Assembly: GCF_000717915.1 (NCBI RefSeq) | Contig: NZ_JOCX01000012.1 | Coordinates: forward strand, 62,001-126,000 | Source: Streptomyces sp. NRRL S-244 | GTDB lineage: Bacteria; Actinomycetota; Actinomycetes; Streptomycetales; Streptomycetaceae | Length of the DNA stretch: 64,000 nt | Reading direction: 5' to 3' | Shown: in pieces, positions 54,970 to 63,091 of the stretch | Layout: each line of letters starts with the position of its first letter | Position numbering within the stretch: position 1 is the first letter of the stretch | Notes under the pieces: model-generated | The model's database searches: none | Seen by the model: only the letters and a program-made list of their open reading frames with translations | Told to the model about the DNA's origin: nothing | Translations under genes and position numbers: made by a program

Positions 54970-56633
54970 CGCGCGGCCGCCCCGACATCGGCGGCCCACG
55001 GGTGGTACAGGTACGAGATGGTGGTGGGCGCGCCGGTGATCCGCTTGCCGAGGAAGACGGCCGTCGGCCACTCGGCCACGGGGATCCACAGGACCTCGTC
55101 GGCGGCCTTCTTCTGGAGCCGGGCGGCCGTCGCCATCCGGCGGGCCGGGTCGTAGTCGGCCCGGGCCTTGGCGACGAGGTCGTCGTAGGCCGGATCGCTG
55201 TAGCCGGCGTAGTTCTGGAACGCCCCGGTCTGGAAGTTGCTCAGCAGGTCCATCGGGTCGGTGATGGAGTCGTAGTACGTCTCGGGGAACATGTCCAGGC
55301 CCTCGCGGGCCTGGGGGTCGGTGAACAGGGCGGTGAAGGCGTTCGGGGCGATCGTCTTCAGCCGGACGTCGAGACCGATCCTGCTCCCGGCGGCCTGGAC
55401 CGCGGTGGCCAGCAGCGACACGTCCTGGCCGATCGCGCTCGTGGCGATGGTCACCGTCTTGCCGGTGGCGCCCGCCTCCTTGATCAGCGCCTTGGCCTGC
55501 TCGATGTTCTGCTCGGGCGACGGCAGCCCGTCGAAGGCGGCCTTGCGGACGTCTTCGGGGGCCGCGGCCCAGACGGCCTTGGTGGTGAGGGAGTTGGTGG
55601 CGGTGCCCGCGCCACCCAGGCCCGCCTTGACGAATCCGCGGCGGTCCAGCGCCATGGACAGGGCCCGGCGCACCCGTACGTCGCCGAGCGCCCCCTTCAT
55701 GCTGGTGACGTTGACGTTGACGGTGCTGAGTCCCTCGCCGAAGTAGAGGGTGCCCACGCCGCTCTTGCTCAGCCGGTCGTAGCTCTCCGTGGGGATCAGG
55801 TACCCGCCGTCGGCCTCGCCGTTGAGCATCGCGTTGGTACGGGCGGACGGGTCGGTGAGGAAGGTGAAGACCGCCTTCGCCGATTTCGCCTTGGCGCCCC
55901 AGTAGCCGTCGAAGCGCTGGAGCTCGATCGACTGGCCCTTGTTCCAGGTGCCCAGTTTGAAGGGGCCGGTGCAGTCCAGGCTGCCGGAGGTTCCGTAGTC
56001 CTTGCCCGCCTTCTCGACACCGGCCTTCGAGGCCACGACACCGGCGGCGGTCGCCATGTACTGGGGGAACTGCGAGTCCGGCTGCTTCAGCTTGACCGTG
56101 ACCTGGAGCGGACCCGTCTTGGTGACCGACTCGACGTTGGCGAAGTTGCTGTTCCAGGCCGATCCGCCCTCCGGGTCGGCCTGCCGGCCGAGGCTGTAGA
56201 CCACGTCGTCGGCGGTCATCACACCGCCGTCGTGGAAGTTCACGCCCGCGCGCAGGTCGTAGACCCAGGTGTTCGGATCGGGGTTGGTGGCCTTCTCGGC
56301 CAGGCCCGGAGCCACGGTGAGCTGCGGGGTCCACCGCATCAGGCTCTCGCAGACGTTGGAGACGATGGTGTTCTGCGGGTAGTCGAAGGCGGCGATGTAG
56401 TCGAGCGTGGGCGGTTCGGCGTACAGGGCCCAGGTGAAGGAGTCCAGCTCGCCGGCGGCGGCCGGGGTACCCGCGGAGAGCTTGAACGCGGCGCTCCCGG
56501 GGGCCGGTCCGTCCTTGGGCGGGCCGGAGCAGGCGGCGGCCAGGGAGACGGCGGCGAGGGCGGCGGCCGTGCGGGTGGCGGCGGTGCGGGTGGCGGCGGT
56601 GCGGGCCCCGGACCGGGGAAGGGATCTCGGCAT
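54966..56633 (-). CDS. Extracellular solute-binding lipoprotein (family 5)
   Basis: A 555-residue oligopeptide/dipeptide-type binding lipoprotein. The signal peptide contains three Arg-Thr-Ala-Ala-Thr-like repeats and a lipobox-like SLAAACS with the lipidated Cys near residue 35. The mature part has LYAEPPTLDYIAAFDYPQNT, DLRAGVNFHDGGVMTADDVVYS and VRRALSMALDR, typical of SBP family 5. It begins 27 bases after the cytosolic deiminase stop. The ligand may be a guanidino compound or Arg-containing peptide, inferred from that linkage only. Confidence 0.93.
   Translation of the reverse strand: MPRSLPRSGARTAATRTAATRTAAALAAVSLAAACSGPPKDGPAPGSAAFKLSAGTPAAAGELDSFTWALYAEPPTLDYIAAFDYPQNTIVSNVCESLMRWTPQLTVAPGLAEKATNPDPNTWVYDLRAGVNFHDGGVMTADDVVYSLGRQADPEGGSAWNSNFANVESVTKTGPLQVTVKLKQPDSQFPQYMATAAGVVASKAGVEKAGKDYGTSGSLDCTGPFKLGTWNKGQSIELQRFDGYWGAKAKSAKAVFTFLTDPSARTNAMLNGEADGGYLIPTESYDRLSKSGVGTLYFGEGLSTVNVNVTSMKGALGDVRVRRALSMALDRRGFVKAGLGGAGTATNSLTTKAVWAAAPEDVRKAAFDGLPSPEQNIEQAKALIKEAGATGKTVTIATSAIGQDVSLLATAVQAAGSRIGLDVRLKTIAPNAFTALFTDPQAREGLDMFPETYYDSITDPMDLLSNFQTGAFQNYAGYSDPAYDDLVAKARADYDPARRMATAARLQKKAADEVLWIPVAEWPTAVFLGKRITGAPTTISYLYHPWAADVGAAAR
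56569..56605 (-). repeat. 15-bp repeats in the signal-peptide coding region
   Basis: GTGCGGGTGGCGGCG (plus strand) occurs twice in tandem with a partial third copy, encoding the RTAAT repeats in the signal peptide of the binding protein. Confidence 0.8.
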
Positions 56634-56660
56634 GGGTGCTCTCTCTTCCTTGCTCGGCGC

Positions 56661-57683
56661 TCAGCGGGAGGTGGCGACGGGCACCGGGGACGGCACCTGC
56701 TGGGTGATGCAGTGGACGCCGCCGCCCCCGTACGCGATCACGCGGGAGCGGACGCCGACGACCTTGCGGCCGGGCAGCGCGGCCGCGATGACGGCGAGCG
56801 CCCCCTCGTCCTCGGGGACGCCCGCGACCGGGACGACGACCCCGCCGTTGGCGATGTAGAAGTTCAGGTAGCCGACCTCGGTCTCCCGGCCGGCCACCTC
56901 GACGAAGGCGCTCTGCGGCAGGTCGAGGATCTCCAGCCGGCGCCCCGCGGCGTCGGTGGCCTCCTCCAGGACGGCGCGGTTGACGCGCATCCGCTCGTGG
57001 TCGGGGTGCTCCGGGTCGCTCGGCAGCTGCACGACCACCTTGCCGGGGGCGACGAACGCGCAGACCCCGTCCACGTGCCCGTCCGTCTCGGTGTCCAGCA
57101 GACCGCCGTACGGCAGCCAGATCACCTTGGTGACGCCGAGGCGGGCGATCAGCTCGGCCTCGATCTCCTCCTTGCTCATCCCCGGGTTGCGGTTGGGGTG
57201 CAGCAGGCACTGCTCGGTGGTGATCAGCGTGCCCTCGCCGTCGACGGTGATCGCGCCGCCTTCGAGGATCATCGGGGAGGTGATGCGCTCCACGCCGAGG
57301 TGCTCCAGCAGGGCGGCCGCTATCTTGTCGTCGGTGTCGTACGGGTGGTGCTTCCCGCCCCAGGCGTTGAAGCGGAAGTCCACCCCCGCACGCCGTCCGT
57401 CGGGCCCGAGCACGAAGATCGGCCCGGAGTCCCGGAACCAGGAGTCGTCCAGCGGGAGTTCCACGACGGTGACGCCCTCACCGCACCGCTCACGGGCCTC
57501 GGCGCCGGAGCCGGGCAGCGCCACCATGGTCACCGGCTCGAACTGCGCTATGGCGGCGGCGACCTGCGCGTACTCCGTCTTCACCTCGTCGAAGACCTCA
57601 CCCCACAGCTCCTGACGCGTGGGCCAGGCCATCAGGCAGCCCTCGTGCTCGGTCCACTCGGCCGGCATCCGGAAATCCGTCAT
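56661..57683 (-). CDS. aguA: Agmatine deiminase (cytosolic paralogue 2)
   Basis: A 340-residue AguA-family enzyme without a signal peptide. It shows WTEHEGCLMAWP, DSWFRDSGPIFV, MILEGGAITVDGEGT, TDGHVDGVCAF and the nucleophile Cys in GGGGVHCITQQ. It should hydrolyse agmatine to N-carbamoylputrescine and ammonia, though a related guanidino substrate is possible. AGGAG lies 5 bases before the ATG at 57683. It is the first gene of the operon with the ABC importer, and two TTCAGTCA operators lie directly upstream. Confidence 0.93.
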   Translation of the reverse strand: MTDFRMPAEWTEHEGCLMAWPTRQELWGEVFDEVKTEYAQVAAAIAQFEPVTMVALPGSGAEARERCGEGVTVVELPLDDSWFRDSGPIFVLGPDGRRAGVDFRFNAWGGKHHPYDTDDKIAAALLEHLGVERITSPMILEGGAITVDGEGTLITTEQCLLHPNRNPGMSKEEIEAELIARLGVTKVIWLPYGGLLDTETDGHVDGVCAFVAPGKVVVQLPSDPEHPDHERMRVNRAVLEEATDAAGRRLEILDLPQSAFVEVAGRETEVGYLNFYIANGGVVVPVAGVPEDEGALAVIAAALPGRKVVGVRSRVIAYGGGGVHCITQQVPSPVPVATSR

Positions 57684-57691
57684 GATCACTC

Positions 57692-57711
57692 CTGTGTGAA
57701 TATTCAGTCAG
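57692..57711. promoter_or_regulatory. Shared TetR operator, copy 1
   Basis: CTGTGTGAATATTCAGTCAG: right arm 8 of 9 and left arm 6 of 9 against TTGACTGAA-WW-TTCAGTCAA. It overlaps the leader of the aguA-ABC operon, 9 bases from its start codon. Confidence 0.6.
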
Positions 57712-57796
57712 TGTGGGAGGGGACTGCGTATGCGGTAGGGAGAAGGCGAGGGGAGGGACGGCGGACGGTGGCCCGCCGGTGCCCCGCATCCTCCTC

Positions 57797-57816
57797 CGTA
57801 CTGAAAATTCAGTCAA
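57797..57816. promoter_or_regulatory. Shared TetR operator, copy 2
   Basis: CGTACTGAAAATTCAGTCAA: right arm perfect, left arm 6 of 9. It lies about 115 bases before the aguA start, near the likely promoter. Confidence 0.65.
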
Positions 57817-57910
57817 TGGTTCTGGCCAGGCAGTTGCCGAATCGGCCAGAGGTGCGCCCTGCACGGGGGAGCGGCAGGCTCGCGTCGATCGGCTTCGCCC
57901 GGGCGACCAG

Positions 57911-57924
57911 CCCCTGATCAGGGG
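57911..57924. promoter_or_regulatory. Perfect palindrome CCCCTGATCAGGGG upstream of TetR
   Basis: A 14-bp perfect palindrome unlike the shared operator. A split version (CCCCTGAT, 6 bases, GTCAGG) follows at 57953-57972, close to the TetR promoter. It may bind another regulator. Confidence 0.45.
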
Positions 57925-58015
57925 TGATCGAGGCAGCGTGGCGTCAGAAGGGCCCCTGATACTCTGGTCAGGAAATAGCCCCAGGTGACGAACTCGGCGG
58001 GTAGAGTGACACCTC

Positions 58016-58624
58016 GTGTCAGACCGTCGAACGGAAATACTCAGGGCCGCCACGCGAGTGATCGCGCGCCGCGGCGTGCGCGGACTGCGCGTGGGAGAGC
58101 TCGCCGCCGAAGCGGGGGTGTCCACCTCGCTGATCTACTACCACTTCACCGATCGCGCCGGGATCCTCCGCCGGACCCTGGAGTTCATCAGCGACCGCGC
58201 CGACCGGTACACGGCGGAGCGCGATCCCGCACTGGACTCCGTGGACCCGCGGACCGAGCTGACGCAGGTACTGCTCCTCGAACTCCAGGACACCCCGGAA
58301 GTACGGGAGAACAGCACCGCGTGGGGAGAGCTCAGGGCCAGCGCCGTCTTCGACGCCGACCTGCGCGAGGACGTGGCCAAGGCCACGCACACCTGGGTGC
58401 ACGAGATCGCCGACCTCCTCGCGCATGCCCGGCCCATGGGCACGGCTCCGGCGCACGCGGCCGCGGCCGAACGCCTGACGGCCCTCCTCGAAGGCCTCAG
58501 CGTCCGTTGGCTCAGCGGCTCGCTGCCGCTGGAGCACGCACGCCGGCTCCTCATGGACGCCATCGAGGTGGAGCTGAACACCACCGTCGGGTCCGAGGTG
58601 TTCGGAGCCGGCTACAGGAAGTAG
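58016..58624 (+). CDS. TetR-family regulator (paralogue of the one at 62,376)
   Basis: A 202-residue TetR protein whose first 70 residues nearly match those of the TetR at 62,376; the recognition helix reads STSLIYYHF here and STALIYYHF there. Both should bind the same operator. TAGAGT at 58002-58007 lies 8 bases before the GTG, so the mRNA is probably leaderless. It is divergent from the aguA-ABC operon and its 3' end overlaps the ureC 3' end by 13 bases. Confidence 0.92.
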   Translation: MSDRRTEILRAATRVIARRGVRGLRVGELAAEAGVSTSLIYYHFTDRAGILRRTLEFISDRADRYTAERDPALDSVDPRTELTQVLLLELQDTPEVRENSTAWGELRASAVFDADLREDVAKATHTWVHEIADLLAHARPMGTAPAHAAAAERLTALLEGLSVRWLSGSLPLEHARRLLMDAIEVELNTTVGSEVFGAGYRK

Positions 58625-60375
58625 AGGCGGCCGAGCGAGACCGAATCGGCGGGTGCCGACACGAGGGGCTCGCCGTCGAGCGAGACCAGGCCCGTGCCGG
58701 GGTGTACGTCGACCGTGCCGGTACGGGCGTTGCGGAGCATGTTCCCCGGCCCGATGCCCCGCGTCCCGCGGACCGCCACGCGGCGCCGGCGCGTCGGCAT
58801 CTGATCGCCGTTGCGGACGGCGGCTTCCGCGACGAACGCGACGGAGATGTCGGCGGCGGTGGCGCCGTGCGCCCCGAACTGCGGTCCGAGGACGAGCGGT
58901 TCGCACCGGTCGGTGGAGGCGTTCGGATCGCCGGTCACCCCGTACGCGGGGAAACCGGCCTTGAGGACCAGCTGTGGTTTGGCGCCGAAGTACTGCGGCC
59001 ACCACAACACGATGTCCGCGAGCTTTCCGACCTCGATCGAGCCGACCTCGTGCGCGAACCCGTGGGCGATGGCGGGGTTGATCGTCAGCTTGGCCATGTA
59101 GCGCAGAACGCGCTCGTTGTCGTCCCCGCTCGCCTCCGTGCCGTACGAGCCCTCGCCGTCCAGGGGGCCGAGCTCGGCCTTCATCTTCCCGGCCATGGCG
59201 AACGTACGGCGTACCGTCTCGCCGGCGCGGCCCATGCCTTGGGCGTCGGAGGAGGTGATGCCGATGACCCCGAGGTCGTGCAGGACGTCCTCGGCGCCCA
59301 TCGTCCCGGCCCGGATGCGGTCGCGGGCCATCGCGGCGTCGCCGGGCAGGTCGACCTTGAGGTCGTGCGCCGAGACGATCATGCCGAAGTGCTCGGCCAG
59401 CGCGTCCCGGCCGAAGGGCAGGGTGGGGTTGGTGGAGGAGCCGATGACGTTCGGCACGCCCGCCATCTTCAGTACGTTGGGGACGTGTCCGCCGCCGCAG
59501 CCCTCGATGTGGAAGGCGTGGATGGTGCGCCCGTCCAGCACGCGCAGGGTGTCCTCGACGGACAGGCACTCGTTCAACCCGTCCGTGTGCAGGGCGACTT
59601 GGACGTCGTGTTCCTCGGCGACCCGAAGTGCGGTGTCCAGGGCGCGGGTGTGCGCGCCCATGTCCTCGTGGACCTTGAAGCCGGAGGCGCCGCCCTCGGC
59701 CAGGGCCTCGACGAGCGGGGCCGGGTCGGAGGACGAACCACGGGCCAGAAAGCCGATGTTGACGGGCCAGGCGTCGAACGCGTTGAACGCGTGGCGCAGC
59801 GCCCAGGGCGAGTTGACTCCCACCGCCCAGACCGGGCCGAACTCCTGGCCGATGATCGTGGTGACGCCGGAGGCCAGCGAGGCCTCCATGATCCGGGGCG
59901 ACAGCAGGTGGACGTGCGTGTCGACGGCGCCGGCGGTGGCGATCATGCCTTCGCCGGAGACGATGGTCGTCCCGGTGCCGACCACGACCTCGACCCCGTC
60001 CAGCGTGTCGGGGTTCCCCGCCCGCCCGATGGAGGCGATACGGCCCTCGCGGATGCCGATGCTGGTCTTGCGTATGCCGAGGACGGCGTCGATCACGAGG
60101 ACGTTGCTGATGACCAGGTCGCAGGTCTCGCGGACGGCGGCGGCCTTCAGGTGCAGTCCGTCGCGGGCGGTCTTGCCGAACCCGGCCAGGAACTCGTCGC
60201 CGGGCCGCTGCGAGTCGGACTCGACGCGCACGATCAGGCCCGAGTCGCCCAGCCGCACCCGGTCCCCGGCCCGCGGCCCGTGGACGGCGACGTAGTCGTA
60301 CGGGTCCGTGCCGCCGGCCGGGACCGCGCCGGGCCGGCCGTGACAGCCGGCGGCGTCGAAGATGCTGCCACTCAT
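58612..60375 (-). CDS. ureC: Divergent urease alpha subunit
   Basis: A 587-residue UreC homologue, slightly longer than usual. Nickel ligands are present: DTHVHLLSP, the carbamylated-Lys motif GFKVHED, VALHTDGLNE, HIEGCGGGH and the Asp in TSSDAQGMGR. The mobile flap is not normal: the usual VCHHLD, with the Cys and the general-acid His, reads VSAHDL here (residues 334-339), so Cys becomes Ser and the His becomes Ala. No accessory genes (ureDEFG) lie nearby. It may hydrolyse a urea derivative, or urea weakly. The start overlaps the ureAB stop by 4 bases. Confidence 0.9.
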   Translation of the reverse strand: MSGSIFDAAGCHGRPGAVPAGGTDPYDYVAVHGPRAGDRVRLGDSGLIVRVESDSQRPGDEFLAGFGKTARDGLHLKAAAVRETCDLVISNVLVIDAVLGIRKTSIGIREGRIASIGRAGNPDTLDGVEVVVGTGTTIVSGEGMIATAGAVDTHVHLLSPRIMEASLASGVTTIIGQEFGPVWAVGVNSPWALRHAFNAFDAWPVNIGFLARGSSSDPAPLVEALAEGGASGFKVHEDMGAHTRALDTALRVAEEHDVQVALHTDGLNECLSVEDTLRVLDGRTIHAFHIEGCGGGHVPNVLKMAGVPNVIGSSTNPTLPFGRDALAEHFGMIVSAHDLKVDLPGDAAMARDRIRAGTMGAEDVLHDLGVIGITSSDAQGMGRAGETVRRTFAMAGKMKAELGPLDGEGSYGTEASGDDNERVLRYMAKLTINPAIAHGFAHEVGSIEVGKLADIVLWWPQYFGAKPQLVLKAGFPAYGVTGDPNASTDRCEPLVLGPQFGAHGATAADISVAFVAEAAVRNGDQMPTRRRRVAVRGTRGIGPGNMLRNARTGTVDVHPGTGLVSLDGEPLVSAPADSVSLGRLYFL

Positions 60376-61073
60376 GCCTGCTCCTGGTATGCGGTGAGGT
60401 AGCCCGTGGCCCGGGCCTTGGCCAGCGCCGCCTCGCGGGCGCCCGGCGCGTCCAGCGGTCCGTCGACGAGCCCGGCGAAACCGATGGCGACGCGCGCCCC
60501 GCCGATCGGCAGGAGCTCCACGAAGACGGTGGATCCGGAATCGAAGCGGACCGTGGAGCCGGCCGGGACGGCGAGCCTCGTGCCGTACGCCGCCGCGCGG
60601 TCGAAGGCGAGGCGGGGGTTCGCCTCGAAGAAGTGGAAGTGCGAGGAGACGCTGATCGGCACGGTCGCGGTGTTGCGCACCGGCAGTCGCAGCGTCGGCT
60701 CGGCGGGCCGGTAGCCCTCGCCGTCCCCGGGCAGGGTCGCGCCGGGGGCGGCGAGGCCGAGTGAACCCCGCTGCCTGAACGGGTCGTCGATGACGCAGAG
60801 CCGGGTCCCGTCGTCGAACACCGCCTCGACCTGGAGGCCGGTGACCACGTCGGGTACGCCGGGCAGTACGTCGTCGGCGTCGAGAACGCGGCGCCCGGCC
60901 TCGATGGCCTCGGCCAGGCGGCGGCCGTCCCGGGCCGCCTCGCACACGGTGTCCGTGATCAGCGCGGTCGCTTCGGGGACGTTGAGCTTCACACCCCGGC
61001 GGCGCCGGGCGCGGGCCAGTTCCGCTGCCGTGAAGATCAGCAGCCGGTCCCGCTCGGTGGGTGTCAGTCGCAT
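60372..61073 (-). CDS. ureAB: Fused urease gamma-beta subunit
   Basis: A 233-residue fusion. Residues 1-100 are the gamma subunit (LTPTERDRLLIFTAAELARARR, LNVPEATALITD) and residues about 130-215 the beta subunit (VPISVSSHFHFFEANPRLAFDR). The same fusion is known in some ureases, for example in Helicobacter. It begins 27 bases after the stop of exported deiminase 3 and overlaps ureC by 4 bases, so the three genes form an operon. Confidence 0.92.
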   Translation of the reverse strand: MRLTPTERDRLLIFTAAELARARRRRGVKLNVPEATALITDTVCEAARDGRRLAEAIEAGRRVLDADDVLPGVPDVVTGLQVEAVFDDGTRLCVIDDPFRQRGSLGLAAPGATLPGDGEGYRPAEPTLRLPVRNTATVPISVSSHFHFFEANPRLAFDRAAAYGTRLAVPAGSTVRFDSGSTVFVELLPIGGARVAIGFAGLVDGPLDAPGAREAALAKARATGYLTAYQEQA

Positions 61074-61100
61074 ACTGCCTCGATTCGGTGCTCGGAGGTC

Positions 61101-62267
61101 TTACGGGAGCGGCTCGTGCATCGTGGAGCAGTGGATGCCGCCGCCGCCCGCCATCAGCCGGTCGACGTCGATCTGGACGACCGCCCGCCCCGGGAAGGCC
61201 TCCGCCAGGGCGCGCAGGGCGGCGGCGTCCTTCGCCGCGTCCCCGAACTGGGCGGTGACGACGGCTCCGTTGACCACGTGGAAGTTGAGGTAGGAGTCGA
61301 CGAACTGGGAGTCCTTCGACCGGACGGTGTCGGGGCCCTCCACGCGGATCACCTTCAGCCGCCGCCCCCGGGCGTCCGTGGCGCGGGAGAGGATCGAGAA
61401 CTGCTCGCGGGCGTCGCGGGCCCAGACGTCGTCGCGGTCCGCGGGCGGGACCTGCACCATCACCACTCCCGGGCGTATGAAGCGGGAGGTCACGTCGATG
61501 TGGTCGTCCGTGATGTCCTTGCCCTTGATGCCGGGGACCCAGATCATCTTGTCCGCGCCGTACGCGTGCAGGACGGCGTCCTCGATCTCGGCCCTGCTCA
61601 TGCCCGGGTTGCGGTTCTTGTTGACCAGGCTGCTCTCCGTGGCCATGACGGTGCCGTCGCCGTCCGTCTCGATCGCCCCGCCCTCGCCGACGAAGTCCGT
61701 CCTGATGAAGGGCAGGTGGCCGTCGTCCGCGACGAGCCGTGCGACATCGGCGTCGTAGGAGTGCGTCTGCTTGTCGCCCCACCCGTTGAAGTTGAGGCCG
61801 AGGGCGTCGAGGCCGCCGCGGCCGTCACGGCGGAAGACCGGTGCGATGTCCCGCATCCAGAGGTCGTCCGTGGGGATCGAGTCGAGCACGGTGACCCCCG
61901 CTCCGCACAGGGACCGGGCCTTGGCGGCCGTATGGGAGTCCGGGGCGCACAGGACCACCGGCTCGAAGCGCGCGACGGTCCGGGCGATCAGGGCGATGTC
62001 CTCCTGTACCCCGGCGAGGCGCCGGCCGCCCCAGATGGAGGACCGCGAGGGCCAGGACATCCACGTACGCGCATGCGGTACGTCGTCCCGGTCCACCCAC
62101 CGGCCCGGTATCGCGGCGCCGGCCCGCTGCGGGGCCGCGGCCATGGAGCCCAGCGCCACCCCCGCGGCTCCGAGCCCCGCTGCGCCGAGGACGCGCCTGC
62201 GGGAGGGCCGGCCGGAGCCGAACAGGCGGCTGAGGAGGGAGCGGCTGTTGTCGTGGGAGGTGCTCAT
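61101..62267 (-). CDS. Tat-exported agmatine/peptidyl-arginine deiminase family protein (paralogue 3)
   Basis: A 388-residue PAD_porph/AguA-family protein with a Tat signal (PSRRRVLGAAGLGAAG, cleavage near GAGAA). Catalytic motifs are LWMRDIAPVFR, GEGGAIETDG, DDHIDVTSRF and the nucleophile Cys in GGGGIHCSTMHE; the segment after the Cys differs from the usual CITQQ. It is the first gene of an operon with ureAB-ureC. A perfect copy of the shared TetR operator lies 16-35 bases upstream of the start. Confidence 0.9.
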   Translation of the reverse strand: MSTSHDNSRSLLSRLFGSGRPSRRRVLGAAGLGAAGVALGSMAAAPQRAGAAIPGRWVDRDDVPHARTWMSWPSRSSIWGGRRLAGVQEDIALIARTVARFEPVVLCAPDSHTAAKARSLCGAGVTVLDSIPTDDLWMRDIAPVFRRDGRGGLDALGLNFNGWGDKQTHSYDADVARLVADDGHLPFIRTDFVGEGGAIETDGDGTVMATESSLVNKNRNPGMSRAEIEDAVLHAYGADKMIWVPGIKGKDITDDHIDVTSRFIRPGVVMVQVPPADRDDVWARDAREQFSILSRATDARGRRLKVIRVEGPDTVRSKDSQFVDSYLNFHVVNGAVVTAQFGDAAKDAAALRALAEAFPGRAVVQIDVDRLMAGGGGIHCSTMHEPLP

Positions 62268-62282
62268 GTCCCGACTCTGTCA

Positions 62283-62302
62283 TTGACTGAAAATTCAGTC
62301 AA
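62283..62302. promoter_or_regulatory. Shared TetR operator, copy 3 (best match)
   Basis: TTGACTGAAAATTCAGTCAA: both 9-base arms match perfectly. It lies upstream of exported deiminase 3 and its urease genes, just before the terminator of the tetR gene. Confidence 0.8.
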
Positions 62303-62319
62303 GACGCGAGATGAACAGA

Positions 62320-62343
62320 AGCCCCTGCCCGGAGGCAGGGGCT
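62320..62343 (-). terminator. Hairpin terminator of the second TetR gene
   Basis: AGCCCCTGCC at 62320-62329 pairs perfectly with GGCAGGGGCT at 62334-62343 around a CGGA loop, 32 bases after the stop on the minus strand. Confidence 0.75.
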
Positions 62344-62375
62344 GGGGAGGTTCGGGAGGGGGCTCGCCGCGGCGG

Positions 62376-62963
62376 CTACCCGCCCGGCTGTCCCAGGTGC
62401 CGGAGCTCGGCGGCGATGGCCGTGGTCACCAGTTCGCGCGCGTGCGCCAGTGGCAGGCTGCCGCTCAGCCAGCGCGAGCTCAGGCCCTCCACCAGGGCGG
62501 TCAGCCGCTCGGCGGCGCCGGCGAGCGCCGCGGCTCCCGCCATGGGCCGGACCCGGCCCAGCAGTTCGCCCACTTCCTGCACCCACACGAGCGTGGCGCG
62601 GGCCAGGTCCTCGCGCAGGTCGGGATCGAAGACGGCCGTCGCGCGCAGCTCTCCCCAGGCCGTGCTGTTCTCCCGTACCTCGGGACTGTCCTGGAATTCG
62701 AGGAGGAGGGTCTCCTCCAGCTCGCCCCGGGCGTCCAGCGGGGGAGCGTCGGGCTCCCGCTCCGTGGTGTACCGTCCGGCGCGGTCGTTGATGAACTCCA
62801 GCGTCGCGCGCAGGATCCCGGCGCGGTCCTTGAAGTGGTAGTAGATCAACGCCGTGGACACGCCCGCCTCGGCGGCGAGCTCCTCCACGCGCAGGCCGCG
62901 CACGCCGCGTCGGGCGATGACCCGCGCGGCCCCTTCCATGATTGCTGTTCGACGGTCCGCCAC
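62376..62963 (-). CDS. TetR-family regulator (paralogue of the one at 58,016)
   Basis: A 195-residue TetR protein with ARRGVRGLRVEELAAEAG and STALIYYHFKDRAGIL at the HTH, nearly identical to the paralogue. The ligand domain is also related (EVRENSTAWGELRA in both). An imperfect copy of the shared operator lies 45-64 bases upstream of its GTG start, suggesting autorepression. It lies beside the deiminase-urease operon it probably controls. Confidence 0.92.
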   Translation of the reverse strand: MADRRTAIMEGAARVIARRGVRGLRVEELAAEAGVSTALIYYHFKDRAGILRATLEFINDRAGRYTTEREPDAPPLDARGELEETLLLEFQDSPEVRENSTAWGELRATAVFDPDLREDLARATLVWVQEVGELLGRVRPMAGAAALAGAAERLTALVEGLSSRWLSGSLPLAHARELVTTAIAAELRHLGQPGG

Positions 62964-63007
62964 GCCGACACCCTACCTGGGCGCACATGACGCCTACGAC
63001 CCCATTC

Positions 63008-63027
63008 CTGACTGAAATTCCAGTCGG
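63008..63027. promoter_or_regulatory. Shared TetR operator, copy 4
   Basis: CTGACTGAAATTCCAGTCGG: left arm 8 of 9, right arm 6 of 9. It lies between the TetR gene and the divergent kinase gene. Confidence 0.6.
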
Positions 63028-63091
63028 ATAGGATCCGAGGCCGTTCGGGCGACCGCACAGCCGCCGATCCGCCCTCGTCGCCGGGAGAGCC

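Larger units (their letters stand above)
57684..58015. promoter_or_regulatory. Divergent control region, deiminase/ABC operon versus TetR
   Basis: A 332-base region with no gene. It holds two copies of the shared TTGACTGAA operator (57692 and 57797), a separate perfect palindrome CCCCTGATCAGGGG (57911-57924), a related split copy CCCCTGAT...GTCAGG (57953-57972), and a TAGAGT -10 element for the TetR gene at 58002-58007. Confidence 0.6.
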
